Assembly (NCBI GenBank): GCA_029054245.1
Contig: JAIDFQ010000042.1
Span: forward strand, 1-64,000
Source: Lachnospiraceae bacterium
GTDB taxonomy: Bacteria > Bacillota > Clostridia > Lachnospirales > Lachnospiraceae
Length of the DNA stretch: 64,000 nucleotides
Reading direction: 5' to 3'
This document shows, piece after piece, positions 7,595 through 15,237 of the stretch (position 1 is the first letter of the stretch; every line of letters starts with the position of its first letter). The translations under genes and the position numbers were made by a program. The notes under the pieces are model-generated. The model worked only from the letters and a program-made list of their open reading frames with translations. It did not search any database and had not been told where the DNA came from.

Positions 7595-8986
7595 CTAAAA
7601 GTATCCGTATGTCCGCCTTAATTCATAACAGCTTCCATAATCCCCTACGGCAGTTACAATTGCTTCATACCGTTCTATACACCAATCCATTTTAAAATTG
7701 TGATTACCGTCGGAAAGTCTTATATCCATCTCCATAATATCCATTGCACGCAGATTGACGGCTTCTTTTCCTGCAAGCAAAATCAATCCTGCGAGATATT
7801 GCTCATAAGACCAACCTTGATTACCGCCCGTACAATAGAAATTACCATCAAGTACATGCGTAACGGACATACTATGACCAGACTTCCTTACAGGAATACT
7901 CTTTCCTTCATAAATTGCCCTAACATCACTTATGCTTTCAAGAAACGCACAAGCATATAAAATGCTTTCGGCAACAGGTGCCTTTAATTCTTCCTTTAAG
8001 GAAACAGCCAAAAGCTCCTCTGCTGCCGCAAACGCCTCTGCCCTTAAGTCCCCGTCAGCGAGGGCACAAGCTGTATTATCGGCAAAACGCACCCTAAATA
8101 ATTCTTCTGCTGATGCTCTTACATTTTCCAAATCAGAAGCCTTTCCCTCTGCGATATATTCCAATTGGCAGGATAAAAGGGAAGACTGCCTTGCATTCCC
8201 CAGATGCCCCATCTTATTAAAAAGATAGGATAAAAACAAATCATCTTCCTCTTTGAACGCCTGCCTGATACTGCCAGTATTTTCTACTTGTCTGTGCGAT
8301 ATGTAATTTTCAAGAGAAAGTTTTGCGGGACTAATTGTTTCTAAATTTATTCCAGCTAAAAATAAGACATCACTTTGCACCAGATGATAGATTCCGTCTG
8401 CTGGATTAGACAGCGGAACCTCCTCCCAGATTCCTTCTTCATTTAAAATACAGGGAAGTTCCATGCCATCTAACTGTTCCATAATATTGCTCCATTCTTC
8501 CATCGGCGTACTTTGACTAAGTATCTGGATCTCTCCTATTTGTTCCAGTACTTGTTGTTCCTTGCCGAAAATTCCAGTATCTTCTACGTAACAAATTGCC
8601 TGATTCCTCATAGATGCACCCATACCTGCTGCCGCCGTTTCAAAACAAGGGATGACTACCTGTTGAGTGTTTATTTTTCCCCAGGGTGCATCTTTTCCTG
8701 TCAGAATCTTAGTCGTATTCTCTTCTATGTAATACCGGAGTCTGTCTTCCGTATTAGAAATGCAGGGCTGACTTCCCAAATAAGAAGCGTCTATATAAAT
8801 AAGCCCATATCTCTCAAAAAGCGCTATATGAAATTCGGACAAAACAGCGTTCATACTAGTATCAGCCGCACACTCATATCTGACCTTTACCGCATTTTTA
8901 ATGGCATTTCCCGTAAGCAAAAGGATAAAACCTGTCAACAAGGACAACGAAAGAGATAAAAATACCGTTAAATTTCCCCTCATCAT
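7595..8986 (-). CDS. DUF5702 protein (TadG-like component of the Tad locus)
   Basis: 463 aa. The N-terminus MMRGNLTVFLSLSLSLLTGF forms one membrane helix, resembling TadG-type proteins, and the rest has no second clear helix and would be extracytoplasmic. It matches the DUF5702 type found in Tad operons of Clostridia; the biochemical role is unknown. The start overlaps the flp stop by 4 bp (ATGA), so translation coupling is likely. The E+5 pilin cleavage motif is absent, so it is probably not processed like the TadE proteins. Confidence 0.75.
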   Translation of the reverse strand: MMRGNLTVFLSLSLSLLTGFILLLTGNAIKNAVKVRYECAADTSMNAVLSEFHIALFERYGLIYIDASYLGSQPCISNTEDRLRYYIEENTTKILTGKDAPWGKINTQQVVIPCFETAAAGMGASMRNQAICYVEDTGIFGKEQQVLEQIGEIQILSQSTPMEEWSNIMEQLDGMELPCILNEEGIWEEVPLSNPADGIYHLVQSDVLFLAGINLETISPAKLSLENYISHRQVENTGSIRQAFKEEDDLFLSYLFNKMGHLGNARQSSLLSCQLEYIAEGKASDLENVRASAEELFRVRFADNTACALADGDLRAEAFAAAEELLAVSLKEELKAPVAESILYACAFLESISDVRAIYEGKSIPVRKSGHSMSVTHVLDGNFYCTGGNQGWSYEQYLAGLILLAGKEAVNLRAMDIMEMDIRLSDGNHNFKMDWCIERYEAIVTAVGDYGSCYELRRTYGYF

Positions 8987-9168
8987 GCCAGAATAGCAGA
9001 ACTGTCTACCGCAATCTTTTCAAATATCGTACTTGCAAGATCCTGAATCTGTGTCTTGAAGATTAGCACCAGACCAATTAGAACTACAATAATTAATATC
9101 ATTTCCACAGTTCCCATCCCCTGATTATTGCCTTTTTTCTTTATTATTTTTATTACTCTTTTTTTCAT
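8983..9168 (-). CDS. flp: Flp-type type IVb pilin (major pilin)
   Basis: 61 aa, typical Flp length. The leader is basic (MKKRVIKIIKKKGNNQG) and cleavage is expected at G17/M18, leaving MGTVE with Glu at +5. A hydrophobic helix of about 20 residues follows (MILIIVVLIGLVLIF), then a short polar tail. This would be the main filament subunit, exported and assembled by the TadA/B/C machine. The start has GGAGGAAAGGT upstream. An RNA hairpin at 9216-9241 precedes it, which may stabilise the message so that pilin is made in excess over its neighbours. Confidence 0.85.
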   Translation of the reverse strand: MKKRVIKIIKKKGNNQGMGTVEMILIIVVLIGLVLIFKTQIQDLASTIFEKIAVDSSAILA

Positions 9169-9215
9169 ACCTTTCCTCCATTTGTAGTTTTACTATTTTT
9201 GTTAATTGTATTCCT

Positions 9216-9241
9216 TTTAGGGCATTACAGTTGCCCCTAAA
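9216..9241 (-). promoter_or_regulatory. RNA hairpin upstream of flp
   Basis: Minus-strand transcript: TTTAGGGGCA (9232-9241) pairs with TGCCCTAAA (9216-9224) with one bulged G. No T-run follows, so it is not a normal terminator. Its place in the 102-bp gap between tadC and the pilin gene suggests an mRNA processing or stability element. Confidence 0.5.
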
Positions 9242-9270
9242 CATTGCCTTGTCTTTGACACAGACAACCG

Positions 9271-10626
9271 CTAAATGCTTCCAAAGTCTAGATACGCAGG
9301 CAACATAACCAAAAACATGACCACTACCAGCATCAGCATCATTGGAAATAATAACCTTGTACTTGCCTCCTCGCCTGCTTTTCTTGCCATGTTCCTCCTA
9401 TCCTCCTGGGCTCCTTCCGCCTCCTCTGAAAGAAAGGTAAGCAATTGTCCATTTCCCTGTTTTAAATGAACCGCCAGCAAAAAGCTTAGCCTTCGATACC
9501 TCATCTCCCCACATCTTTTTCCAAACTCTCGATAGACCTGTTCCTCCATTACACCATTTTCCAGCTGGCAGCAGGATATTTTCATTTCTTCATACAGATA
9601 TTTTCTTTTCCGTTTCTGCGTATTCTCATAATCTTTCATAATTCTGTAAAATGCATTTTGGACGCTTAGTCCAGCAGATATGTATAGTCTAAGTTTATTG
9701 ACAAACCCCGGATAATCTAAAAGCAGCTGCTTATTTCTTTTTTTGCAGTCTTTTTCCAAATCCTTTTCCATTCCCTTTGCCGCTATCACACAGCCTAGTG
9801 CTGTCAGGAAAAGAAGATAAACTGTATAATTCTTTCCGCCTTCCTTCCATGCAATGGCTTTCCCATCCAGACGATCTGGAAGTATAATCTGTTCACTACC
9901 CTTGTTCGCTAAATCTATGTCACAAAGCAAATCTTCCAATAATCGAAAGAAACGCTCTTCTTCGCTGGACATTTCCGGCAATAATGATAGTTCATAAGTA
10001 AAACTGTTTTTTTCTTGTCCATAAGAGGTTGTCACTGTCAAACTAACTGTTTCTTTTGTATCCATTCCCTTTCGATTTATTTTTCCATTTCTATCTATTC
10101 TCTCCTTATTGCTGCTGTCCCATGTAAGGCGAAACGGATATCCCTCTGCAAATACAGGAAGATGCAAGTCACTGACCACATGCTCAAGATCCGTATTATC
10201 GTTTTTAATCAGATCCGGCAGCTCTGTATAAAGATTCTTTTGTAGTGCCTCTTGTTCTTCTCTGGAAAGTTTTCTTGCTTCCACCAGAAAAGGAATTTCC
10301 CTGTTCCAATTTTCGGCTTCGGCAATCAATGTTATATGATAGTCCCCCGCGTTCCATTCATTCCTGAAAAGACGTGTCCCTTCTGCGAGCCTGCCCTCCA
10401 TCCGGCTGCTCAGATAAAGGCAGATGGCAGACGCAATCCCGATACCTACTATCATAAACATTACCGCCAGTCTCTTTACCTGAAAATAATCATGCAGTTT
10501 TTCCATATTCTCCAATGGATATAATTGTTGCAGCTCTTTGCACACTTTTTGATTCTGCTTTTTTACGATAAATGGTTTCCATCTTCTATATAGCCTTTCT
10601 GCCAGCGGTAAAAATGGATTTTTCAT
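9271..10626 (-). CDS. Tad platform protein TadC (T2SF family) with inserted Ig-like domain
   Basis: 451 aa, longer than the usual 300 or so. The C-terminal 180 residues carry the T2SF fold, with helices near the end (LLFPMMLMLVVVMFLVMLPAYL). The N-terminal helix lies near residues 45-65. Between them, after the first helix, residues of about 80-230 contain a stretch resembling the atrophied bacterial Ig-like domain type (LTWDSSNKERIDRNGKI, then alternating strands), which would sit outside the membrane. Then a second helix (YTVYLLFLTALGCVIAAKG) follows. The ATG at 10626 is chosen because AAGAGG lies 6-7 nt upstream; TTG at 10650 lacks one. It partners TadB. Confidence 0.8.
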   Translation of the reverse strand: MKNPFLPLAERLYRRWKPFIVKKQNQKVCKELQQLYPLENMEKLHDYFQVKRLAVMFMIVGIGIASAICLYLSSRMEGRLAEGTRLFRNEWNAGDYHITLIAEAENWNREIPFLVEARKLSREEQEALQKNLYTELPDLIKNDNTDLEHVVSDLHLPVFAEGYPFRLTWDSSNKERIDRNGKINRKGMDTKETVSLTVTTSYGQEKNSFTYELSLLPEMSSEEERFFRLLEDLLCDIDLANKGSEQIILPDRLDGKAIAWKEGGKNYTVYLLFLTALGCVIAAKGMEKDLEKDCKKRNKQLLLDYPGFVNKLRLYISAGLSVQNAFYRIMKDYENTQKRKRKYLYEEMKISCCQLENGVMEEQVYREFGKRCGEMRYRRLSFLLAVHLKQGNGQLLTFLSEEAEGAQEDRRNMARKAGEEASTRLLFPMMLMLVVVMFLVMLPAYLDFGSI

Positions 10627-10657
10627 TAGATACCTCTTTTTATTATGCAAAATTTTA

Positions 10658-11425
10658 TTAGATTTCTATGGAAATCATATGTACAGACAATACATAAGCA
10701 CATATGTAAACAAACAGGCAAAAACTCATAATGAGAGCCCCCGCAAAAGAATGATACAAATCTTGAAAATAGAAAGGAGATGTAATGTTGATGTAACTCA
10801 TAATGGCAAAAGGCATTATATTCATAATTTTCTGCTCCAGCCTTCTGGCACTTATCAAAACTGCAATTTCTTTTTCAGTTTCTATTTTCTGGATAATAAT
10901 ATCTGCTGTTTTTTCCATTACTGCTGCCATATTGCCGCTGCTTCTTTGCGAAATCTCATACACCTGCGCAAACTCCGTTATTTCTTCAAGATCTATTTGA
11001 TTTCCCATCTGCATCCATAGTACGGAAAAAGAAGTATTATTTTCCCTTCCCGACTTTAAAAAACGCAATATACGACAGACGCTGCTGTCTTCGCCAAATA
11101 ATCCTTTCATATCCTGATAACTTGAAAGAAACGCATTTTCTGCCGAATATCCTGCTTTCTGTCCTGTAGCAGCAGTCAACATCAGTTCTTTAAATTCTTC
11201 CCTAGCAGCTTCTTTTTTCTTTTGGCAGCGTACTCTTTTTTCCAATTGATAGTATCCAGCTCCTATCCCGCAAAGCGGCAGAAACGCCCAAAACGATCTG
11301 TAAAAAAAATAGTCCAAAAATAAGGTAACCAAAAGTGTTTTTCCCAGTAGATATCTTCTTTCTGGAGCGGAAAGTTCAAAAAAATCTCTTCTGTTACTGC
11401 CCAGCCATTTTAAATTTTTCCACAT
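10658..11425 (-). CDS. Tad platform protein TadB (T2SF family)
   Basis: 255 aa. It has a membrane segment near residues 25-55, a cytoplasmic helical T2SF region (EFKELMLTAATGQKAGYSAENAFLS is the family core) and two C-terminal helices (about 200-250). It forms the inner-membrane platform with TadC around which the ATPase acts. The start at 11425 has GGAG 9 nt upstream and lies within the last 32 bp of the cpaF gene, so translation is coupled. Confidence 0.8.
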   Translation of the reverse strand: MWKNLKWLGSNRRDFFELSAPERRYLLGKTLLVTLFLDYFFYRSFWAFLPLCGIGAGYYQLEKRVRCQKKKEAAREEFKELMLTAATGQKAGYSAENAFLSSYQDMKGLFGEDSSVCRILRFLKSGRENNTSFSVLWMQMGNQIDLEEITEFAQVYEISQRSSGNMAAVMEKTADIIIQKIETEKEIAVLISARRLEQKIMNIMPFAIMSYINITSPFYFQDLYHSFAGALIMSFCLFVYICAYVLSVHMISIEI

Positions 11426-12596
11426 GCTTAAGTTCTCCTATTTTTTTAAAATCACCGCATATTCTTCCATTTTCAGAAATTCCCTTTTGCTCAAACCGAT
11501 AAATCGTTCTCATATTTACTTCACCCTCCAAAATTCCTTCTGGCTCTGCAATCTCTAATATACGCCTGCTTCCATCCTTAAGCCTTCCTAAATGAATCAT
11601 CAAATCAAACCCTGATGCAATCTGTCTGCGTATAGCCGAAAGCGGCATATCCATTCCCATAAGCACCATTGTTTCCAGACGGCTGACCACATCCCTGACA
11701 CTGTTTGCATGTACCGTCGTCATTGCGCTGTGCCCTACGTTTATACTCTGCAACATATCTACCGCTTCCTTCCCGCGCACTTCCCCTACAATGATCCGGT
11801 CAGGGCGCATTCTCAAAGATGCTTTTAACAAATCCCGAATGGTTATTTCCCTGCATCCTTCCACATTGGCATTTCTGGTTTCTAAGCTGACCAGATTAGG
11901 AATATTCCTGATTTGTAATTCAGCACTATCTTCAATTGTGATTACTCTCTCTGTTTCAGGAATAAATTTTGACAAAACATTTAAAAATGTTGTCTTTCCC
12001 GATCCTGTTCCTCCGCTTACCAAAATGTTGCATCCTGCCCCAACCAACTCTTTTAACTCCTCTTTACATTCTTCCGAGAGGCATCCCATGGAAAGAAGCT
12101 GTTCCATAGTAATTGGATCCGGCGGAAAACGTCTGATTGTGAGAATCGGTCCGTTGATAGCGATTGGATCTAGCACTACATTTACCCTTGCCCCGTCTGA
12201 AAGTCTGGCATCTACGATTGGCGACGCTTCATTTACTACGCGATTGCATTTTGAGGTAATCTGCCAAATTACCTGTTTTAGTTTTTCTGCTGAATCGAAG
12301 CATATGGCAAGCTTCTCCATTTTGCCTTTTCGTTCTATGAAGATACCTTGTGTTCCATTGACCATAATTTCCGTAATCTGCGGATCTTCAACCAATTGTT
12401 GTAAGATTCCAAGCTGTCTTATGGAATGAAATATTTCTTTTCGGCATCGCTCTCTGATTGAAACCTCCAAGTATCGTTTTTTACTTTCTAATTGAATCTG
12501 CTCGTCTATCAATTCCATAACTTCCTCTTCCGTCATTTCCCTGGACAGATTCAGCCTTTCTATGATCACTTCCTGTAAATCTTTACTATTATCCAT
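11394..12596 (-). CDS. Tad secretion ATPase (TadA/CpaF, GspE family)
   Basis: 400 aa. It is the hexameric cytoplasmic ATPase that powers pilus extension. The Walker A GGTGSGKT is at about residues 195-202, followed by a Walker B/Asp-box region (ERVITIEDSAEL), a His-box-like SAMTTVHANS and the Arg-finger region (RMRPDRIIVGEVRG). An N-terminal helical domain precedes these, as usual for CpaF. The ATG at 12596 is preferred to TTG at 12611 because AAGGAG lies just upstream. It overlaps the tadZ stop by 8 bp (ATGGATAA). Confidence 0.93.
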   Translation of the reverse strand: MDNSKDLQEVIIERLNLSREMTEEEVMELIDEQIQLESKKRYLEVSIRERCRKEIFHSIRQLGILQQLVEDPQITEIMVNGTQGIFIERKGKMEKLAICFDSAEKLKQVIWQITSKCNRVVNEASPIVDARLSDGARVNVVLDPIAINGPILTIRRFPPDPITMEQLLSMGCLSEECKEELKELVGAGCNILVSGGTGSGKTTFLNVLSKFIPETERVITIEDSAELQIRNIPNLVSLETRNANVEGCREITIRDLLKASLRMRPDRIIVGEVRGKEAVDMLQSINVGHSAMTTVHANSVRDVVSRLETMVLMGMDMPLSAIRRQIASGFDLMIHLGRLKDGSRRILEIAEPEGILEGEVNMRTIYRFEQKGISENGRICGDFKKIGELKHVEKFKMAGQ

Positions 12597-13608
12597 CTGA
12601 CTCCTTTCCAAAAAGCATTGGGAAAACCTTTGACTTGATATAACCTGCCAGTTCTCCGTAAGTCAGCTCTTCAAAGTGTAACGGAAGCTGTTTAAAAATC
12701 GGAAGTCTCCATTTTGTTGTTCTGGCTGTGATATCACCATAATTCATGCTTTCCAACACTTTTTCATACTGTTCTATTTTGGCGAGCGCTGCCCCGTCTT
12801 CCCTTGAAATGGTATAGATATAATCACATTCCCGAAGAACATCCCATAAATCCAAGATTCCATCCGACAGATCCAGTATCATAAACTCATATTCGCTGCT
12901 TTTTTCAATTTCTTGAAACAGATCAATCCATTGTGTTCCTCTGATTCCAGCCAAGTTTTGGTAGATTTCCGCAGGCGGTATAAAATCAAGCCCATTCACC
13001 GTCTCTATCATACTTTCCATTCGATACACCAGTTTTTCACGAGCACAGGAAAAATAATACATAAGATCTGCAATATCACTGTCAAAACTCCTGCTCATCA
13101 TTCGGGCAAAGCCTGAATAAATCTCAAAATTTAAATAAAGGGTTTTGTAGCGCTTTGCAAGCATTTGCCCAAGTGTTAAAGAAAATGTGGTCTGCAGACA
13201 TCGTCCTACAGGTGTATATACACCAATGATCTTCATTCTTTTTAATCCCGTCCGCAGTGCTGCGGGTACCTTATCTGACTGATCGGTATAATATTCCATG
13301 ACTTCGTGAAGAATGTTTTCACATGATTGGTACTTATTGATATGACGCAGAGCTTTGTTCAGATTTTCTCCGCTTTCGCTGAGAATGATGATGTGTGGAA
13401 TATTTAAGGTTTCCACTTCCTGTTTATAAGCGTTTTCTGAAATGAGGAGACATTCAATCTCTTTGATCCTGGCACAGGAAAAAAACCTGTTTCCATCTGT
13501 AAAAACATAGACCTCAAAGGGCAGATTCATCTTTCCGCTGATAAATTCCATCAATCGGTATGCGTATCCCTCCTCGCCGTCAAAAATTGCAAGGACTCTT
13601 TTATCCAA
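12589..13608 (-). CDS. TadZ/CpaE-like pilus localisation protein
   Basis: 339 aa. The N-terminal 110 residues resemble an atypical receiver domain (LAIFDGEEGYAYRLMEFISG onwards). The C-terminal part is a ParA/MinD-like P-loop fold in which the Walker A is degenerate: VYTPVGRCLQTTFSLTLG in place of KGGxGKT. Such proteins place the Tad machine in the cell. It is the first gene of the operon. Translation appears to start at TTG 13608, which has GGGGG 6 nt upstream; TTG at 13611 is 3 bp nearer and less likely. Confidence 0.75.
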   Translation of the reverse strand: MDKRVLAIFDGEEGYAYRLMEFISGKMNLPFEVYVFTDGNRFFSCARIKEIECLLISENAYKQEVETLNIPHIIILSESGENLNKALRHINKYQSCENILHEVMEYYTDQSDKVPAALRTGLKRMKIIGVYTPVGRCLQTTFSLTLGQMLAKRYKTLYLNFEIYSGFARMMSRSFDSDIADLMYYFSCAREKLVYRMESMIETVNGLDFIPPAEIYQNLAGIRGTQWIDLFQEIEKSSEYEFMILDLSDGILDLWDVLRECDYIYTISREDGAALAKIEQYEKVLESMNYGDITARTTKWRLPIFKQLPLHFEELTYGELAGYIKSKVFPMLFGKESDG

Positions 13609-13757
13609 CAATAGCCCCCTTTCTGATTCTTAAAAATCAAAATACTTCTGTAGACTTCATAAATTTTAAAATTGAATTTCGGAAGGAATCCTTCCAAATG
13701 AACCAAATTTCTCTGCATCTTAGTATACAGTTATATTGGTCAAGAAAAATGTTAGAT

Positions 13758-13771
13758 CAAGAACGTTCTTG
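13758..13771. promoter_or_regulatory. 14-bp palindrome at tad transcription start (candidate operator)
   Basis: CAAGAACGTTCTTG is a perfect 14-bp palindrome lying about 6-19 bp after the predicted tad start site. A repressor bound here would block initiation or early elongation. It resembles half of a LexA-type site (GAAC/GTTC) but lacks the 4-bp centre expected of the Firmicute SOS box, so the binding protein is unknown. Confidence 0.45.
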
Positions 13772-13783
13772 TTTGTAAAATGG

Positions 13784-13812
13784 ATTATATAAAAAATATT
13801 TCAGCTTGTCTA
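13784..13812 (-). promoter_or_regulatory. promoter of the tad operon
   Basis: Minus strand: -35 TAGACA (13807-13812), 17-bp spacer, -10 TATAAT (13784-13789). The predicted start is near 13777, leaving a 5' leader of about 170 nt before tadZ. It is the only good sigma-A promoter seen ahead of the operon. Confidence 0.65.
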
Positions 13813-13888
13813 TAGATAAGCAATAAATTTTCAATTTTTGTTAAATATTTACAAAATACAAAATAATTTGTCTTATAAAACTCCCTTA

Positions 13889-13910
13889 AACCTTGAAAAA
13901 TCAAGTTTTT
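13889..13910 (-). terminator. weak terminator-like hairpin after bofA
   Basis: Minus strand: AAACTTGA pairs with TCAAGGTTT with a bulge, giving a small stem with loop TTTT. On the plus strand the same stem is followed by TTTTTT. It lies about 50 bp after the bofA stop. The stem is short, so function is uncertain. Confidence 0.35.
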
Positions 13911-13957
13911 TGAATGTCAAAACCTGCTGCAGCAAATCTTTGTCTTCCATTTAATAA

Positions 13958-14230
13958 TCATAAAAGCATGTAAAAATTAATTCCATAAAGCATCGCGATT
14001 CCTGGGAATCCTAGTATCCCGGTCGTCAGAAACGTAATTGCATTATAACCTATCTGCACACCTGGCAGCACGTCTGCAAGCAGGAAGTTCACAAAATAAA
14101 TAGACATCATACCCAAGACGCCTCGGAGCAAAAAATTGATCATCCATTCTGCCCGGCTTTTCATTGTGCCAATCATCAGCACCACGACTAGTATTACAGC
14201 TATCAGAATAACGCCTGTATAGGTATCCAT
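13958..14230 (-). CDS. bofA: pro-sigma-K processing inhibitor BofA family protein
   Basis: 90 aa, normal length. Three hydrophobic segments (about 5-20, 30-52, 62-90) make a small polytopic membrane protein, and the C-terminal FPGIAMLYGINFYMLL is typical of BofA. In Bacillus, BofA with SpoIVFA holds the SpoIVFB protease inactive in the forespore outer membrane until late sporulation. In Clostridia the family is present even where sigma-K control differs. The ribosome site is GGAGGG upstream. It is divergent from yaaL, its neighbour in Bacillus as well, which supports the assignment. Confidence 0.85.
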   Translation of the reverse strand: MDTYTGVILIAVILVVVLMIGTMKSRAEWMINFLLRGVLGMMSIYFVNFLLADVLPGVQIGYNAITFLTTGILGFPGIAMLYGINFYMLL

Positions 14231-14413
14231 ATTGCTTTTCCCTCCTTTCCGTTCAATATATGTCCAAAAATCAATGCATATACCCGAATAAAAGGAAAAA
14301 ATATGCTTATACTCATAACATACAGGTAATTAATGGATAAAATCGGAATAATATGTAAAGAGAAAAGCATTGTCAACACAGACTGCTCAAAATCTTATAA
14401 AAAGAGGTATGCC

Positions 14414-14716
14414 ATGAAAATGTATTTTAGCCAGAGTTCCCGCGTGAACCGTACACTTTCAGAAAAAGAAATCGAACGAAATGCGTTGTTGTCTGATTTA
14501 GAAAAAACAAAAAAGGCACTGGAAATTGCTTATTCCGGTTTTGACAACGTAACAGAGCCGGATCTGATTGACTGCTACATTTATGAAGTGAATTCTGTCT
14601 TAAAACGCTATAAATTCTTATTAGAACAGGCAGCGGCTTTAAGCCTGCTGCCTGAAGAAGATACACATTCTGCACCTTTAGGCACGGAAACCCCGCTCAC
14701 TCCCCTGATTGGCTAG
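14414..14716 (+). CDS. yaaL: YaaL-like DUF2508 protein
   Basis: 100 aa from the ATG at 14414, which has AGAGG 7 nt upstream; the frame is open back to 14333 but without a ribosome site. It is an all-helical, charged cytoplasmic protein (LSEKEIERNALLSDLEKTKK then FDNVTEPDLIDCYIYEVNS), matching DUF2508. Function is unknown; in Bacillus the gene sits between recR and bofA. The last 39 bp overlap the end of fliS on the other strand, tail to tail, so antisense effects on either mRNA end are possible. Confidence 0.75.
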   Translation: MKMYFSQSSRVNRTLSEKEIERNALLSDLEKTKKALEIAYSGFDNVTEPDLIDCYIYEVNSVLKRYKFLLEQAAALSLLPEEDTHSAPLGTETPLTPLIG

Positions 14717-15154
14717 GCTTTCCGTCAATGTATTTTTGCCATAAGTAAGACCGGCGTAAACCGTCTGAGTATTGGACATAACAGAACCAGAAGCGTCCTG
14801 ACTGCTGATTTCCTCATATGCATCATGAAGCTTTTTCATCGTTTTTTCTACGTGATCCAATTCCTCCACAGAATTTCGTATATCAGCCCTTGCCAGTTCT
14901 CTGTTGGCATAAAGATAAAGCTGCAATAAATTCATTGCCGGTTCATACTCAAAATGGAGGGATGCCATCAATTCGTTGAGGCATCCTCTCGATTTCCTAA
15001 TGCCTTCTCTAAAACCATCTCTATCACTTTTTTCATGTGCATCTTTGGCTTCTTCAATATAAGCAAGGAGCATTTCATAAAGAATAACCACCAGCTGCGT
15101 CTTGTTTGCCTGTGTTATCTTAAGTGTGAATTGCTGTTTTAATTCCTTCGTCAT
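14678..15154 (-). CDS. fliS: flagellar export chaperone FliS-like protein
   Basis: 158 aa, slightly longer than the usual 120-130 aa because of a C-terminal extension. The core helical bundle is recognisable: TLKITQANKTQLVVILYEMLLAYIEEA at residues 10-36, then NLLQLYLYANRELARADIRN near 92-111. FliS binds the C-terminus of unexported flagellin and prevents premature polymerisation. It lies 83 bp downstream of flagellin on the same strand, as expected for chaperone and client. Its 3' end overlaps yaaL. Confidence 0.8.
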   Translation of the reverse strand: MTKELKQQFTLKITQANKTQLVVILYEMLLAYIEEAKDAHEKSDRDGFREGIRKSRGCLNELMASLHFEYEPAMNLLQLYLYANRELARADIRNSVEELDHVEKTMKKLHDAYEEISSQDASGSVMSNTQTVYAGLTYGKNTLTESLANQGSERGFRA

Positions 15155-15237
15155 TACTTTTACCTCTTCAAACTTATCAAAAAATCACATCCAGCAACCC
15201 CTTCCTATGATGGCAGTGCTAAAATATGACACGGGGC

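Larger units (their letters stand above)
13609..13957. other. non-coding region between tad operon and bofA
   Basis: About 350 bp without a credible gene, very A+T rich. On the minus strand it holds the tad promoter (13784-13812) with a 14-bp palindrome just downstream (13758-13771), a near-palindrome over the -35 (13803-13820), a perfect GGAAGGA-A-TCCTTCC inverted repeat in the presumed 5' leader (13681-13695), and a weak terminator-like hairpin near 13889-13910 after bofA. Confidence 0.7.

Noticed and set aside
13758-13771. LexA/SOS box in front of tad
   Set aside because: GAAC and GTTC are adjacent with no 4-bp centre, and no DNA-repair gene is nearby; kept only as an unknown operator.
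14281-14340. Sigma-E-like promoter (ATAT, then CATACA) upstream of yaaL
   Set aside because: The match to the -35 is poor, the region is A+T rich and the orientation serves yaaL rather than bofA, so it is not distinguishable from chance.
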